A stretch of DNA of 64,000 nucleotides from CAYMCO01 sp964388955 (GTDB lineage Bacteria > Chloroflexota > Anaerolineae > Anaerolineales > E44-bin32). The notes under the pieces were generated by a model that saw only the letters and a list, made by a program, of their open reading frames with translations, was not told the origin of the DNA and ran no database searches. The position numbers were made by a program, and so were the translations under genes. The stretch covers positions 1 through 64,000 of the forward strand of contig CAYMCO010000007.1 of assembly GCA_964388955.1 (NCBI GenBank). Direction: 5' to 3'. Positions 51,534 to 59,567 of this stretch are shown one piece after another (the first letter of the stretch is position 1; every line of letters starts with the position of its first letter).

Positions 51534-52100
51534 ATGTTGGACAAGACCGCCCGCATGCCCGCCCGGCAACTGATCGACCTGCTGCGTGCCCTTGACGAGG
51601 CAGGGATCGAAGTCTGGCTGGATGGTGGGTGGGGCGTGGACGCGCTGCTGGGCCGGCAGACACGAGAGCATAACGATGTGGATTTGATTCTGCGCGTGTC
51701 CGACGTGCCGGCATTGCGGCGCGCATTGGCTTGCCGGGGCTTTGGCGTAAAAGAGGGCGCGCCACCGGACTCGTTTGTGCTCGCGGATGGCGCCGGGCTC
51801 GATGTGGATGTCCATGCGGTGGTCTTCGATGATCAAGGAAACGGTGTCTATCGGATGCAGAACGGCGAGGATTGGGTTTACCCAAGCGAAGGATTCTCCG
51901 GAACCGGGGGCATCGAAGGCCTCGCCGTCCGGTGCCTTACCCCTGAGGCCCAGGTCCTCTGTCACGCCCATGGCTATGAGCCAGGCGAGAAGGACTTCCG
52001 GGATATGGCGCGGCTGGAGGAGCGCTTCGAACTCGAATTGCCGTCGCGACTTCGACGGGGAGGCCATATCCCCGATCCCGGGAATGAGCAAACAACCTAG
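51534..52100 (+). CDS. Lincosamide-type nucleotidyltransferase
   Basis: A 188-residue protein. The LinA/AadA signature EVWLDGGWGVDALLGRQTRE followed by HNDVDLIL holds the G-G-W and D-x-D metal site at about residues 26-50. FVLADGAGLDVDVHAVVFDD gives the third acidic region near 92, and LTPEAQVLCHAHGYEPGEKD near 150 matches the helical C-terminus of Lnu proteins. Enzymes of this group adenylylate lincosamides or related hydroxyl compounds, but environmental homologues often have other substrates. AGGAC precedes the ATG. Confidence 0.85.
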   Translation: MLDKTARMPARQLIDLLRALDEAGIEVWLDGGWGVDALLGRQTREHNDVDLILRVSDVPALRRALACRGFGVKEGAPPDSFVLADGAGLDVDVHAVVFDDQGNGVYRMQNGEDWVYPSEGFSGTGGIEGLAVRCLTPEAQVLCHAHGYEPGEKDFRDMARLEERFELELPSRLRRGGHIPDPGNEQTT

Positions 52101-52312
52101 CCCGGGCCGCCGCGGGATTCGCCGGACCCTATCCAGGGATTCGGGATGTGCATGCCTGCCACCATGCCCGAATCAAAGGTCGACCCTTATGGTGCCACCG
52201 CTTGGAGGGAAGGCGAGCCCGAAGCCCTGCCTGCCGGCCTCACGGTCGTGGTTCGTACGGTTCAAATCAACACCAGAGCGTCAGTCTAGGATGGGCAGGC
52301 CGAAGGTGATGC

Positions 52313-53104
52313 TCAGTTTTCGCAGGAGATGAGATTCTCACCGTTCTCGCAGGTGTCCTTGCCGTTGCCCCCGTCCAGCATATCATACCCAGAACCACCA
52401 TCCAACGTATCCTTGCCGTTGTTGCCATAGAGATCGTCATCTCCCGCTTCGCCATCCAGAGTGTCTTTGCCATTTCCCCCGTAGATTATGTCGTTGCCCT
52501 CGCCGCCATAAATGAGCACGTCTTGGCCATTCTGCCCACGGATGATGTCGTTCCCTCCCTGCCCATACATCGTATCCTTGCCATTTCCCCCGTCGATGGT
52601 GTCATCTCCGGATCCGCCGCAAATCACGTCGTTGCCCGAGCCGCCGTTGATGATGTCATCGCCGGCCAATGCGTCAATCACATCGTCCCCAGAAGTGCCA
52701 TTCAAGACATCCGCGCCGTTGGTCCCTAGAATGGTGATTTCCATCCCGGCACACATCCCGCTGGGAGTCGGAATGGGGGTGGGAGTAGGAGTTGGTGTCG
52801 GGCTGGGGGTAGGGGTGGAAGTTGGCTCTTCGGGAGTTGGCGTGCCTTCCGATGGCGGGCCCGGTATTGAAGGACTGCCCTCAAGGGCGTCGACGACATC
52901 ATGGACGGGATCCGTGATGGCGGAGACAATCGGGAAGCATATAGAGAGAACCCAGCCGCCGATGATCATATAGAGAATGGCTGTTTCGAGGATCGCCTGG
53001 CCGCCTTGCTGACCTTCCGTCGCTGGGCAAGGACTACCGCTTGCGCGGCCGCTATTGGACGGGAATGGGAGCCTCTGAATGATGGAAGGGCCGTTCGCCG
53101 ACAA
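52313..53104 (-). CDS. Pilin/TadE-like head fused to a Ca-binding RTX repeat array
   Basis: About 263 residues. The N-terminus has GGQAILETAILYMIIGGWVL, similar to Flp/TadE-type pilin heads (GQA..E..L). A Pro/Thr/Ser linker follows (TPTPSPTPTPTPTPIP type). From about residue 125 there are some thirteen nonapeptide RTX repeats such as GGSGNDVICGGSGDDTIDGG, which fold as a calcium-bound beta roll. The tail has CENGENLISCEN. The frame is open up to 53311, but that part is Ser/His/Cys-rich and antisense to a better frame; I propose a TTG near 53104, with low certainty. It is probably an exported or surface structure. No Tad secretion genes are present. Confidence 0.65.
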   Translation of the reverse strand: MSANGPSIIQRLPFPSNSGRASGSPCPATEGQQGGQAILETAILYMIIGGWVLSICFPIVSAITDPVHDVVDALEGSPSIPGPPSEGTPTPEEPTSTPTPSPTPTPTPTPIPTPSGMCAGMEITILGTNGADVLNGTSGDDVIDALAGDDIINGGSGNDVICGGSGDDTIDGGNGKDTMYGQGGNDIIRGQNGQDVLIYGGEGNDIIYGGNGKDTLDGEAGDDDLYGNNGKDTLDGGSGYDMLDGGNGKDTCENGENLISCEN

Positions 53105-53264
53105 CCGGCGAATGCCTTTGACACATGATGAGATGCAGCCTCTATATGTGGAGAGTAAATGCCGGAAATGCATGCTGGCCCATTGGTGTGAGCAGGACCC
53201 GGTTTTATGTTTCGAGGGCAAGTGCCCATGGTTACTTGTACCTGCCGCACTGAAGCCATCATAG
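53079..53264 (+). CDS. Possible small Cys-rich protein, divergent from the RTX gene
   Basis: A 61-residue frame with CRKCMLAHWCEQ followed by CFEGKC, five cysteines spaced C-x2-C-x6-C-x6-C-x4-C that could hold zinc or an Fe-S cluster. GGGAG lies about 8 nt before the ATG and composition is natural, unlike the opposing strand. It lies between the RTX gene and uvrC. Overlap with the RTX start region depends on which start that gene uses. Confidence 0.4.
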   Translation: MMEGPFADNRRMPLTHDEMQPLYVESKCRKCMLAHWCEQDPVLCFEGKCPWLLVPAALKPS

Positions 53265-53310
53265 CAATCCTGGAGCTGCCTCGAGCTTACAAGCCGTTTA
53301 CAGATCAGCA

Positions 53311-53319
53311 TGATAGAAT
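53311..53319 (+). promoter_or_regulatory. Extended -10 promoter of uvrC
   Basis: TGATAGAAT ends 9 nt before the ATG at 53329. No Shine-Dalgarno is seen in between, so the transcript may lack a leader. Confidence 0.5.
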
Positions 53320-53328
53320 CCTCTCGCT

Positions 53329-55188
53329 ATGGCGGAACGAGCGAAGGTTGAAATGCTGCTCGAAGGAATCCCCTCCCGCCCCGGCTGCTACCTGATGAAG
53401 GATCGAGACGGGAAGGTGATCTATGTGGGAAAGGCGATCAACCTGAAGAATCGGGTGCGATCGTATTTCCACGCCTCCGCATCTCATACCCCCAAGATCA
53501 ATGAAATGGTCTCCCAAATCGAGGACATCGAGTGGATCGTGGTCGGATCTGAACTCGAGGCGCTGATCCTGGAGATGAACCTGATCAAGCGCCACCGCCC
53601 CAAGTACAACGTGCATTTGAAGGACGACAAGCGCTATCCCTACATCCGAGTGCATTGGGCGGATCCGTTTCCGAAGGTGACGGTGACGCGTCGCATGGTC
53701 GATGACGGATCGCACTACTACGGCCCGTACACCAGTATGTGGGCGGTCCACCGCACGCTGGATGTGGTGCGCAAGATATTTCCCTATCTGACCTGCGACC
53801 GGGTGATCACCGGCGAGGACAAACGCGCCTGCCTGTACTATGACATCAAGCTGTGCCTGGCCCCATGCATCGGCGCCGTCAACCAACAGACCTACCGCGA
53901 GATGATTGACGATCTGTGCCGGTTCCTGGAAGGGAAGAGCGAACCGATCATCGCCCGTCTGGAAAAGGCAATGGCGGTCGCCGCCCGCAATCTGGAATAC
54001 GAGAGGGCTGCCGCTCTGCGCGACCAGATCAACGCCATCGAGAAGGTAGTCGAAGGGCAGCGGGTGGTCTCTCAGGACAAGATCGATTCGGATGTGATCG
54101 CCTTCGCCAAAGATGAGGTTGAGGCTTGTGTACAGGTCTTCTTTGTGCGGGGCGGCAAGCTCATTGGACGGGAGTACTTTGTCCTAAACGGCGCGCAGGA
54201 GGCGGATGACGCCGAGATCCTGGCCGGATTTGTAAAACAGTTCTACACACAGGCGACTTACGTCCCGAGGCGCGTGCTGCTGCCTGCCGAGATCGAAGAG
54301 AGCCGCATTATCGAGTCTTGGCTGAACCAGAAGCGGGGCGGCAGGGCGAAGGTACGCCTGACGGTGCCTCGGCGTGGGGCGAAGCGTGCGCTGGTGAAAA
54401 TGGCGGCGGAGAACGCCACCGAGACATTGTCTATGCTGCGCGCCAAATGGCAGGCGGATCACAGCCGGCATGTGCAGGCGCTGGCCCAAATCCAAGATCG
54501 GCTGCAGCTCGCTGAGCCGCCAAACCGCATCGAGTGCTATGACATCTCCAATCTGCAGGGGACCGCGGCCTCCGGTTCGATGGTGGTCTTCGAGCAAGGC
54601 ACCCCCGCCAAGAGCCTGTATCGAAAATTCACCATCAAATCGGTGCAGGGACAGGATGATTTCGCCAGCATGGGGGAGGTGCTGGCGCGCCGCTTCAGGC
54701 GCTGGCGCACGGCCAACGAGACGGCGGCGAAACCCGGGGCCAAGCTGGATCCGGCGTTTGGCCGGCTGCCGAACCTGTTGATTGTAGATGGAGGCAAAGG
54801 GCAGCTGGCGCGCGCACTGGAGGTGCTGGAGAGCCTCGACTTGGCAGAGAAAGTCCCCTTGGCGGCGCTGGCAAAGGAGCATGAGGAGCTCTATTTGCCA
54901 GACCGCAAAGATCCCATCATCCTGGACCGGCGCTCCGAGGGGCTGTATCTGGTGGAGCGCATCCGGGATGAAGCGCACCGCTTTGCGCTCAGCCACCACC
55001 GCACGCGCCGCCGGAAAGGGATCGCCTCACAGTTGGACTCTATCTCGGGAATCGGCCCAGCCAGGCGCAAGGCGCTGCTCAGGGCATTTGGCGATATCGA
55101 CGCCATCCGGGCGGCAAGAGTGGAGGAGTTGATGGAAATCCCTGGGCTGAGCAAGGAATTGGCGGAGCGGGTGAAAGCGGAATTGTGA
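53329..55188 (+). CDS. uvrC: Excinuclease ABC subunit C
   Basis: A 619-residue UvrC of normal length. The GIY-YIG domain (3' incision) is at about 12-90: RPGCYLMKDRDGKVIYVGKA and LKNRVRSYF. The Cys-rich patch CDRVITGEDKRACLYYDIKLC is near 165. The UvrB-binding helix pair (EYERAAALRDQINAIE) is near 220. The RNase H-like 5'-incision domain starts around 390 (RIECYDISNLQGTAASGSMV), and the HhH pair closes the protein (ISGIGPARRKALLRAFGDID). It nicks DNA on both sides of a lesion together with UvrB. The receiver-domain gene follows after 10 bp, so they are probably co-transcribed. Confidence 0.97.
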   Translation: MAERAKVEMLLEGIPSRPGCYLMKDRDGKVIYVGKAINLKNRVRSYFHASASHTPKINEMVSQIEDIEWIVVGSELEALILEMNLIKRHRPKYNVHLKDDKRYPYIRVHWADPFPKVTVTRRMVDDGSHYYGPYTSMWAVHRTLDVVRKIFPYLTCDRVITGEDKRACLYYDIKLCLAPCIGAVNQQTYREMIDDLCRFLEGKSEPIIARLEKAMAVAARNLEYERAAALRDQINAIEKVVEGQRVVSQDKIDSDVIAFAKDEVEACVQVFFVRGGKLIGREYFVLNGAQEADDAEILAGFVKQFYTQATYVPRRVLLPAEIEESRIIESWLNQKRGGRAKVRLTVPRRGAKRALVKMAAENATETLSMLRAKWQADHSRHVQALAQIQDRLQLAEPPNRIECYDISNLQGTAASGSMVVFEQGTPAKSLYRKFTIKSVQGQDDFASMGEVLARRFRRWRTANETAAKPGAKLDPAFGRLPNLLIVDGGKGQLARALEVLESLDLAEKVPLAALAKEHEELYLPDRKDPIILDRRSEGLYLVERIRDEAHRFALSHHRTRRRKGIASQLDSISGIGPARRKALLRAFGDIDAIRAARVEELMEIPGLSKELAERVKAEL

Positions 55189-55198
55189 GGAGATCCCC

Positions 55199-55570
55199 AT
55201 GAGTCAGGTCTGGATCGTCGATGACGATGATGAGATGCTGCATGCCGTGCGCTTGATGCTCGAGCTGCTGGACCATGAAGTGCGCGAATTTCGCGACGCC
55301 CGCAGCGCCGCCAAGGAATTGCTGAGTGGAAAGCGCCCGGCGGCGATGATCCTGGATATCAATATGCCGCAGGTCAGCGGGATCGATCTGCTGGAGTTCT
55401 TGCGGATGCGCGAGCCGCTCCAGGATATTCCCGTGGTAATGCTGTCGACGGAAACCGCCGATGTGCAGGTGGACGAGGCGCTGCAGATCGGCGCAAACGC
55501 CTTCATCTTCAAGCCGGTGACCATCGAAGAGTTGGAAACGGCGTTGAATGAGGCGATGGCGGAGGGTTGA
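55199..55570 (+). CDS. Single-domain response regulator receiver
   Basis: A 123-residue CheY-like protein. Acidic pocket IVDDDDE at residues 6-12, phosphoacceptor Asp53 in MILDINMPQVSGIDLLEFL, the Thr/Ser switch in VVMLSTETADV and Lys near 103 in IFKPVT. There is no output domain or histidine kinase nearby. It follows uvrC by 10 bp, which could link it to DNA damage, but such neighbours are often accidental. A strong terminator comes 70 bp after it. Confidence 0.93.
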   Translation: MSQVWIVDDDDEMLHAVRLMLELLDHEVREFRDARSAAKELLSGKRPAAMILDINMPQVSGIDLLEFLRMREPLQDIPVVMLSTETADVQVDEALQIGANAFIFKPVTIEELETALNEAMAEG

Positions 55571-55639
55571 CCGCCAGCCATGACACCGAGGCGCGCCCGA
55601 ATGAGGGCCCGGGAGCGTCACACGCTGAGCGAGGATGAA

Positions 55640-55672
55640 AGCCGGAGCTTCCACGCTCCGGCTCTCTTTTCC
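55640..55672 (+). terminator. Rho-independent terminator
   Basis: A 9-bp stem AGCCGGAGC/GCTCCGGCT (55640-55648, 55655-55663) with a 6-nt loop and a CTCTTTT tail ends the uvrC/receiver transcript. Confidence 0.85.
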
Positions 55673-55701
55673 TGCGGCGGTGTCCTCCGATTATCCGCCC
55701 G

Positions 55702-57423
55702 TCAACTGGCGGAATTGGCCCGCTGGTCCCGAGCCTCGCGATCGGGCCCAGCCGAGGCGGGTGGATCGATCAGCAAACCCATCCGCGCGGCCGCGGCGAG
55801 CAGCTGTCCCACATTGCGCTCGGATACCAGGGCGGCCTTCGACCCCAGGGCCTCTCCCAAGAGGCGGGCCGTTGATTTGTTTGCGCGCAGATCGGCCAGC
55901 ACCTCGGGATCGCCCACTTGCAGCACGAGAGACCTGCTGACGGAGGCCTCGGTTCCTTTACGGGCCCAACGCTCCAGTGCCCCCTGAAGATGCTTCGGGA
56001 GAGGGCGCCCCATGGCGTGATCCAGGATCGCCCGCACGTGGTCTAGGCGCAGGCCCGCGGCCATCGCTTCCTGGAGGGCGGAGGGTGTCAATCGGAAGAT
56101 GTACTCGCTCTCCTGCAGACCCTCCCAGGAGGTGAACCGCGCCATCTGGTAGCGCAGCGCCAGCGCGGTATCTGCGGGGACACGCAATCGACCGTCGCGC
56201 AGCGCCCGAGTTGGCGCCGGCTCAGACCCACGCGGCCGTGCGGTGCCGGCGTAGCCGAAGAGCGCCCCGGAGTCTGCCGTGAGCCGGAAGACAGGGGGGC
56301 TGTCCGCGCCGGAGCCGGGATAGAACTCCGCCGCCCCCAGCCAGCGCATCGGCCCCCGGATCAAGAATCGGAGCAGGGCTCCGTCCACCGCGGCCCAATG
56401 GTCGATCCCTTGCAGGAATTCGCCGCTCCCCGCCCGCCGCAGATACCAGGCGGAGAAATCCCCACCCGGGCGCTGGAAGCCGGGTTCAGATTCACGGACA
56501 TCCGCGATAAATCGATCCAAATCCCACCAAGTCCCCGCCGGGATGGCCGCCATCAGCCGAAGCGCGCCCTGACGCGTTGTGAGCGGGTCGTTCGGCCAGC
56601 CTTCAGGGCCCGCGGACAGCGTCGGCAGAGCGGATAGATCGTTCCATTCCACAGAACGCAACCACAGCTCGAGCAAATGTCGGTTTGCCGCCGGATGGTC
56701 CAGATCGAGAAAGGCGCGTATGCGCTCCGGATCCGGGGACAATGGCGATGGAGCCAGATAGCCCCCCTCCCGGCCGAGGGCAAGCAATAGCTCCAAGCTC
56801 TCGGGGGAAAAAAGGAATCGCGCCAGGGCGGCGCGGCGATCGGGGGATAGGGCTGCTTTCCGAGCGGGCCTGCGGCGCAAGGCGGCCAGCAGAGTGGTCA
56901 GGTCATCGGCGGCGGAGCCGCCCATCTGCCAGGCCTCCGGCGACGCGCCAGGGCATCCCGGTGGGGCTTGTTCGGCTGGAACGGCTTGCGGGAGCAGCGA
57001 ACGCAAATCCGTTGGGATGAATGCGAACTCCTGCAGGCCGGTGGGCGTATCGGCGAACCCGAGGGCGATCAGGCCCCGGTACCAGAGCGCTTCGTTCGGA
57101 GAGGCGGGCTCCTGCCAGGCTTTGATTCGATCTCGCCGGCCGGGACCTATGCGGCGAATAGGCCCGAAGCGGCGGGTGAGCTGCGCCAGGGGCATGCGGC
57201 CGCCGCGGGCGTGAACGGTGTCCAGCGCCTCCCGAAGCGCCTGGGGCAGGCTCTCATAGATCTCGCGTAGGTTTTCCGGCTGGGTCATCGCCTGCGCCAG
57301 AACGTTCGCTGCGGCGAGCGCGCTGCCCTGGGGCGGGTCGAATCCCCAAAATCGGGCGATGATGCGCAGGTGGCCGAGATCCTGATCCTGCAATGTCTGG
57401 AGCAGCGAATAAGGGAGGGACAT
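55702..57423 (-). CDS. Helicase_C_3 / XPB-Ssl2 N-terminal-like protein without an ATPase
   Basis: A 573-residue protein. The N-terminus (SLPYSLLQTLQDQDLGHLRI) and residues about 55-100 (LPQALREALDTVHARGGRMP) are helical and winged-helix-like. The C-terminal part has RLTADSGALFGYAG, LRYQMARFTSWEGLQESEYI, FRLTPSALQEAMAAGL, and HLQGALERWARKG, which match the helicase C-terminal-3 or XPB/Ssl2 N-terminal domain found in Chloroflexota and Actinobacteria. No Walker motifs or DEAD-box are present, so it is not itself a helicase. It could be a DNA-binding or transcription/repair adaptor. It lies 42 bp downstream of the diacylglycerol kinase gene and probably shares its promoter. Confidence 0.75.
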   Translation of the reverse strand: MSLPYSLLQTLQDQDLGHLRIIARFWGFDPPQGSALAAANVLAQAMTQPENLREIYESLPQALREALDTVHARGGRMPLAQLTRRFGPIRRIGPGRRDRIKAWQEPASPNEALWYRGLIALGFADTPTGLQEFAFIPTDLRSLLPQAVPAEQAPPGCPGASPEAWQMGGSAADDLTTLLAALRRRPARKAALSPDRRAALARFLFSPESLELLLALGREGGYLAPSPLSPDPERIRAFLDLDHPAANRHLLELWLRSVEWNDLSALPTLSAGPEGWPNDPLTTRQGALRLMAAIPAGTWWDLDRFIADVRESEPGFQRPGGDFSAWYLRRAGSGEFLQGIDHWAAVDGALLRFLIRGPMRWLGAAEFYPGSGADSPPVFRLTADSGALFGYAGTARPRGSEPAPTRALRDGRLRVPADTALALRYQMARFTSWEGLQESEYIFRLTPSALQEAMAAGLRLDHVRAILDHAMGRPLPKHLQGALERWARKGTEASVSRSLVLQVGDPEVLADLRANKSTARLLGEALGSKAALVSERNVGQLLAAAARMGLLIDPPASAGPDREARDQRANSAS

Positions 57424-57465
57424 CGGAGGGGATTTCTCCCGATTTGAGGCCGGCGCTGGTTCGGG

Positions 57466-58380
57466 TCAGGTGACGACCCGGAGCGCGTCGGGAAGCGTCT
57501 CCACCTTCACCTCGTTCACTTCCGAACTGAAGCCAGCCATTATTTCGCCATCCGCATGATAGCCGAATGTCTCGTCGGCGTGCATACGCAGTTCCCGGAA
57601 TTGGCCCATATGCACCTGCTTGAAGCGCCCATGCGTACCGCGCATCACCTCCGGGATGATGCGGAAGAACATCAGCCGGCTCGTGCGGTGGATCAGGGCG
57701 TAGTGGAGCAGGCCGTCGTCCATGACCGCCTCCGGCGCCACATGGAAGCCGCCCCCCTCGCGCGGGCCATTGCAGATCACCAGGTAGTGAATTTCGGCGT
57801 CAAGGGTCTCCTGATCGGTCTCGATGTGCATGTGCGGTGAGTAGTGGTTGCGGATGATGGTCTGCAGCACGGAGTAAAGGTACATGCTGAACCCCTGCAG
57901 CACGGTCTGGCGCAGGGTGTGCAGGGTGACGTAGGCGCCGAATCCGATGCCCAGCGTGTTGCCGAAATACTCGACGTGCCCGGTGTTGTCGCGCACCCGA
58001 GCCAAATCGACCGTGCGCGGCTGACCTTTATACAGTCGCAGGGCGGCGGCTTCAATATCCGTTTGGATGCCCACGTTGGAGCAGAAATCGTTGCCCGAGC
58101 CGATGGGCACACCGCCCAGCAATGGCCGCTGATCTTCGGGCACACGCATAATACCGTTGATCACCTCGTGCACCGTCCCGTCCCCGCCCAGCGCGCCGAT
58201 CAAATCATATCCCTCTTCGGCCGCCTGCTGGGCCAGCTTGACCCCGTGCGCCGGGTATTCGGTGGCCACCCAGTCGGCGCCGCCATGCCGCTCGACGATT
58301 GACTGCAGCCGCTTGGCGAGGTTGTACGCCCTTCCGCGATCCGCGTGCGGGTTGAATATCAGCTTGATGCGCCTGGCCAT
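57466..58380 (-). CDS. Diacylglycerol/lipid kinase (YegS/DagK type)
   Basis: A 304-residue lipid kinase. It opens RRIKLIFNPHADRGRAYNLA, and GALGGDGTVHEVINGIMRVP (GGDGT at residues 65-69) is the nucleotide site. LGGVPIGSGNDFCSNVGI near 95 and a C-terminal beta-sandwich (EGGGFHVAPEAVMDDGLLHY, then MHADETFGYHADGE) follow. It phosphorylates diacylglycerol or a related lipid. GGAGG precedes the ATG. Confidence 0.93.
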   Translation of the reverse strand: MARRIKLIFNPHADRGRAYNLAKRLQSIVERHGGADWVATEYPAHGVKLAQQAAEEGYDLIGALGGDGTVHEVINGIMRVPEDQRPLLGGVPIGSGNDFCSNVGIQTDIEAAALRLYKGQPRTVDLARVRDNTGHVEYFGNTLGIGFGAYVTLHTLRQTVLQGFSMYLYSVLQTIIRNHYSPHMHIETDQETLDAEIHYLVICNGPREGGGFHVAPEAVMDDGLLHYALIHRTSRLMFFRIIPEVMRGTHGRFKQVHMGQFRELRMHADETFGYHADGEIMAGFSSEVNEVKVETLPDALRVVT

Positions 58381-58455
58381 ACCTGCCCCTCCGCTCCTGG
58401 AGGGCGATCCACCCGATCGGCCCCCGTCCCACCCGTGCCCGGCTGAGGCTTGGCG

Positions 58456-58461
58456 ATTATA
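58456..58461 (-). promoter_or_regulatory. -10 box of the lipid kinase gene
   Basis: TATAAT on the minus strand, 75 bp before the ATG at 58380, in an otherwise GC-rich stretch. No clear -35. Confidence 0.45.
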
Positions 58462-58931
58462 GCGCGAAGGCGACGAGAAAAGCCATTGGGGAGGGGAGTC
58501 GATCGGTTCATCCAGCGGGTCGAAACGCGCCCACGCGGCTAGTATGCAAGGTGAGCCGACAGCCTAGCGTGGGAGCTCCCATTGCCAACAGGATATGTGG
58601 GCCGCCGGATCCAAACGCAGGCACGGGCGCAACAGCCGGAACGGCCCCTGGATCGGTCCGTAGCCCTCTGGTGGGAGGCCCCGCATATGGAGTCCAGCAG
58701 CTTGCTGCTGGACGCGAGCAAAGCGAGCGGAGGGAATGGCAAGCGATCCCGGGTGCAAGGGCTTGCCAGAAGGGATTCTTGGCCCGCGCTCCGATCGGCC
58801 ATGAATGTCCGCCCAGTTCGAAGCCTCGGTAGCGGGAGAGGACCTTCATGGGGATCACATGCCGAACCTGGCATATGGTTCATTTCTGCTCGCGCATACC
58901 GCACGGCGCAAATCGCGCCGGCCACCCGACC
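58462..58931. other. Intergenic stretch with a strong hairpin
   Basis: About 470 bp without a supported gene. GTCCAGCAGC-TT-GCTGCTGGAC at 58692-58713 is a perfect 10-bp inverted repeat with only two bases between the arms, so it can form a hairpin or act as a palindromic protein site. There is no U tract. It may end the his/HAD transcript coming from the right. Confidence 0.5.
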
Positions 58932-59549
58932 TCACGAGGACAGCAGTTCCTCCAACCGTTGCAGAACTTCTTCTCGATCCGTGAACAAGATGGTCTCCAA
59001 TCCCAGTTGGCGCGCCGGGGGCAGGTTCTCCGGGAAGTCGTCGATGAATACCGCTTCATCAGGGGCCACATCGAGCCGGTCCAGGGCGATGCGATAGATG
59101 CGGGGATCCGGCTTCGCCACTCCAACCTCGGCGGAGATCACCATCGCGTCGAAAATGTCCGCAATCTTCCACTCGTTTTCCAGATAGTGACGCAGATCCC
59201 CCCAGGCGTTGCTCAACAGGCCGGTGGCGAAATCCTCTCGCAGCCGCCGGATGTACTCCACCAGCTCCTCGTCCAGCTCATCTGCGCTCCAGAAGTCCTT
59301 GGCCAACCGGCTGCATTCGGCCTCGCTAAGCCCCAAGTCGCGGCACACGCTTTCCCATATGGATTCGACATCCGCCTTTCCGACCGCCGCCAGGGCTCCC
59401 TGCTCCCCCCTGAACACCAGGCGATCCAGCTCCCCTGCCTCCAAACCCAGGCCGCGCTCCCAGCGCTCGCGGGCGGCGCGATCGGCAGTGCGCACCAGCA
59501 CACCGCCGAAATCCCAGATCACCGCTTTGATCTCCCGGTTATCGTCCAT
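58932..59549 (-). CDS. HAD-superfamily hydrolase (subfamily IA)
   Basis: A 205-residue phosphatase-like protein. Motif I is AVIWDFGGVLV with nucleophile Asp13; the second acidic residue of the usual D-x-D is Gly, as in glucose-1-phosphatase-type members. The cap helices are residues about 20-85, motif II is GLLSNAWGDL, motif III is AKPDPRIYRIALDRL, and motif IV is AVFIDDFPENLP. Its likely substrate is a small phosphate ester. AGGAGG precedes the ATG and it lies 18 bp after the other HAD gene, at the end of the his operon. Confidence 0.9.
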   Translation of the reverse strand: MDDNREIKAVIWDFGGVLVRTADRAARERWERGLGLEAGELDRLVFRGEQGALAAVGKADVESIWESVCRDLGLSEAECSRLAKDFWSADELDEELVEYIRRLREDFATGLLSNAWGDLRHYLENEWKIADIFDAMVISAEVGVAKPDPRIYRIALDRLDVAPDEAVFIDDFPENLPPARQLGLETILFTDREEVLQRLEELLSS

Positions 59550-59567
59550 TTGACCTCCTCACGCCGT

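Noticed and set aside
51132..52091. 319-codon minus-strand frame
   Set aside because: It is opposite the lincosamide-type nucleotidyltransferase with Arg/Pro/His-rich shadow composition.
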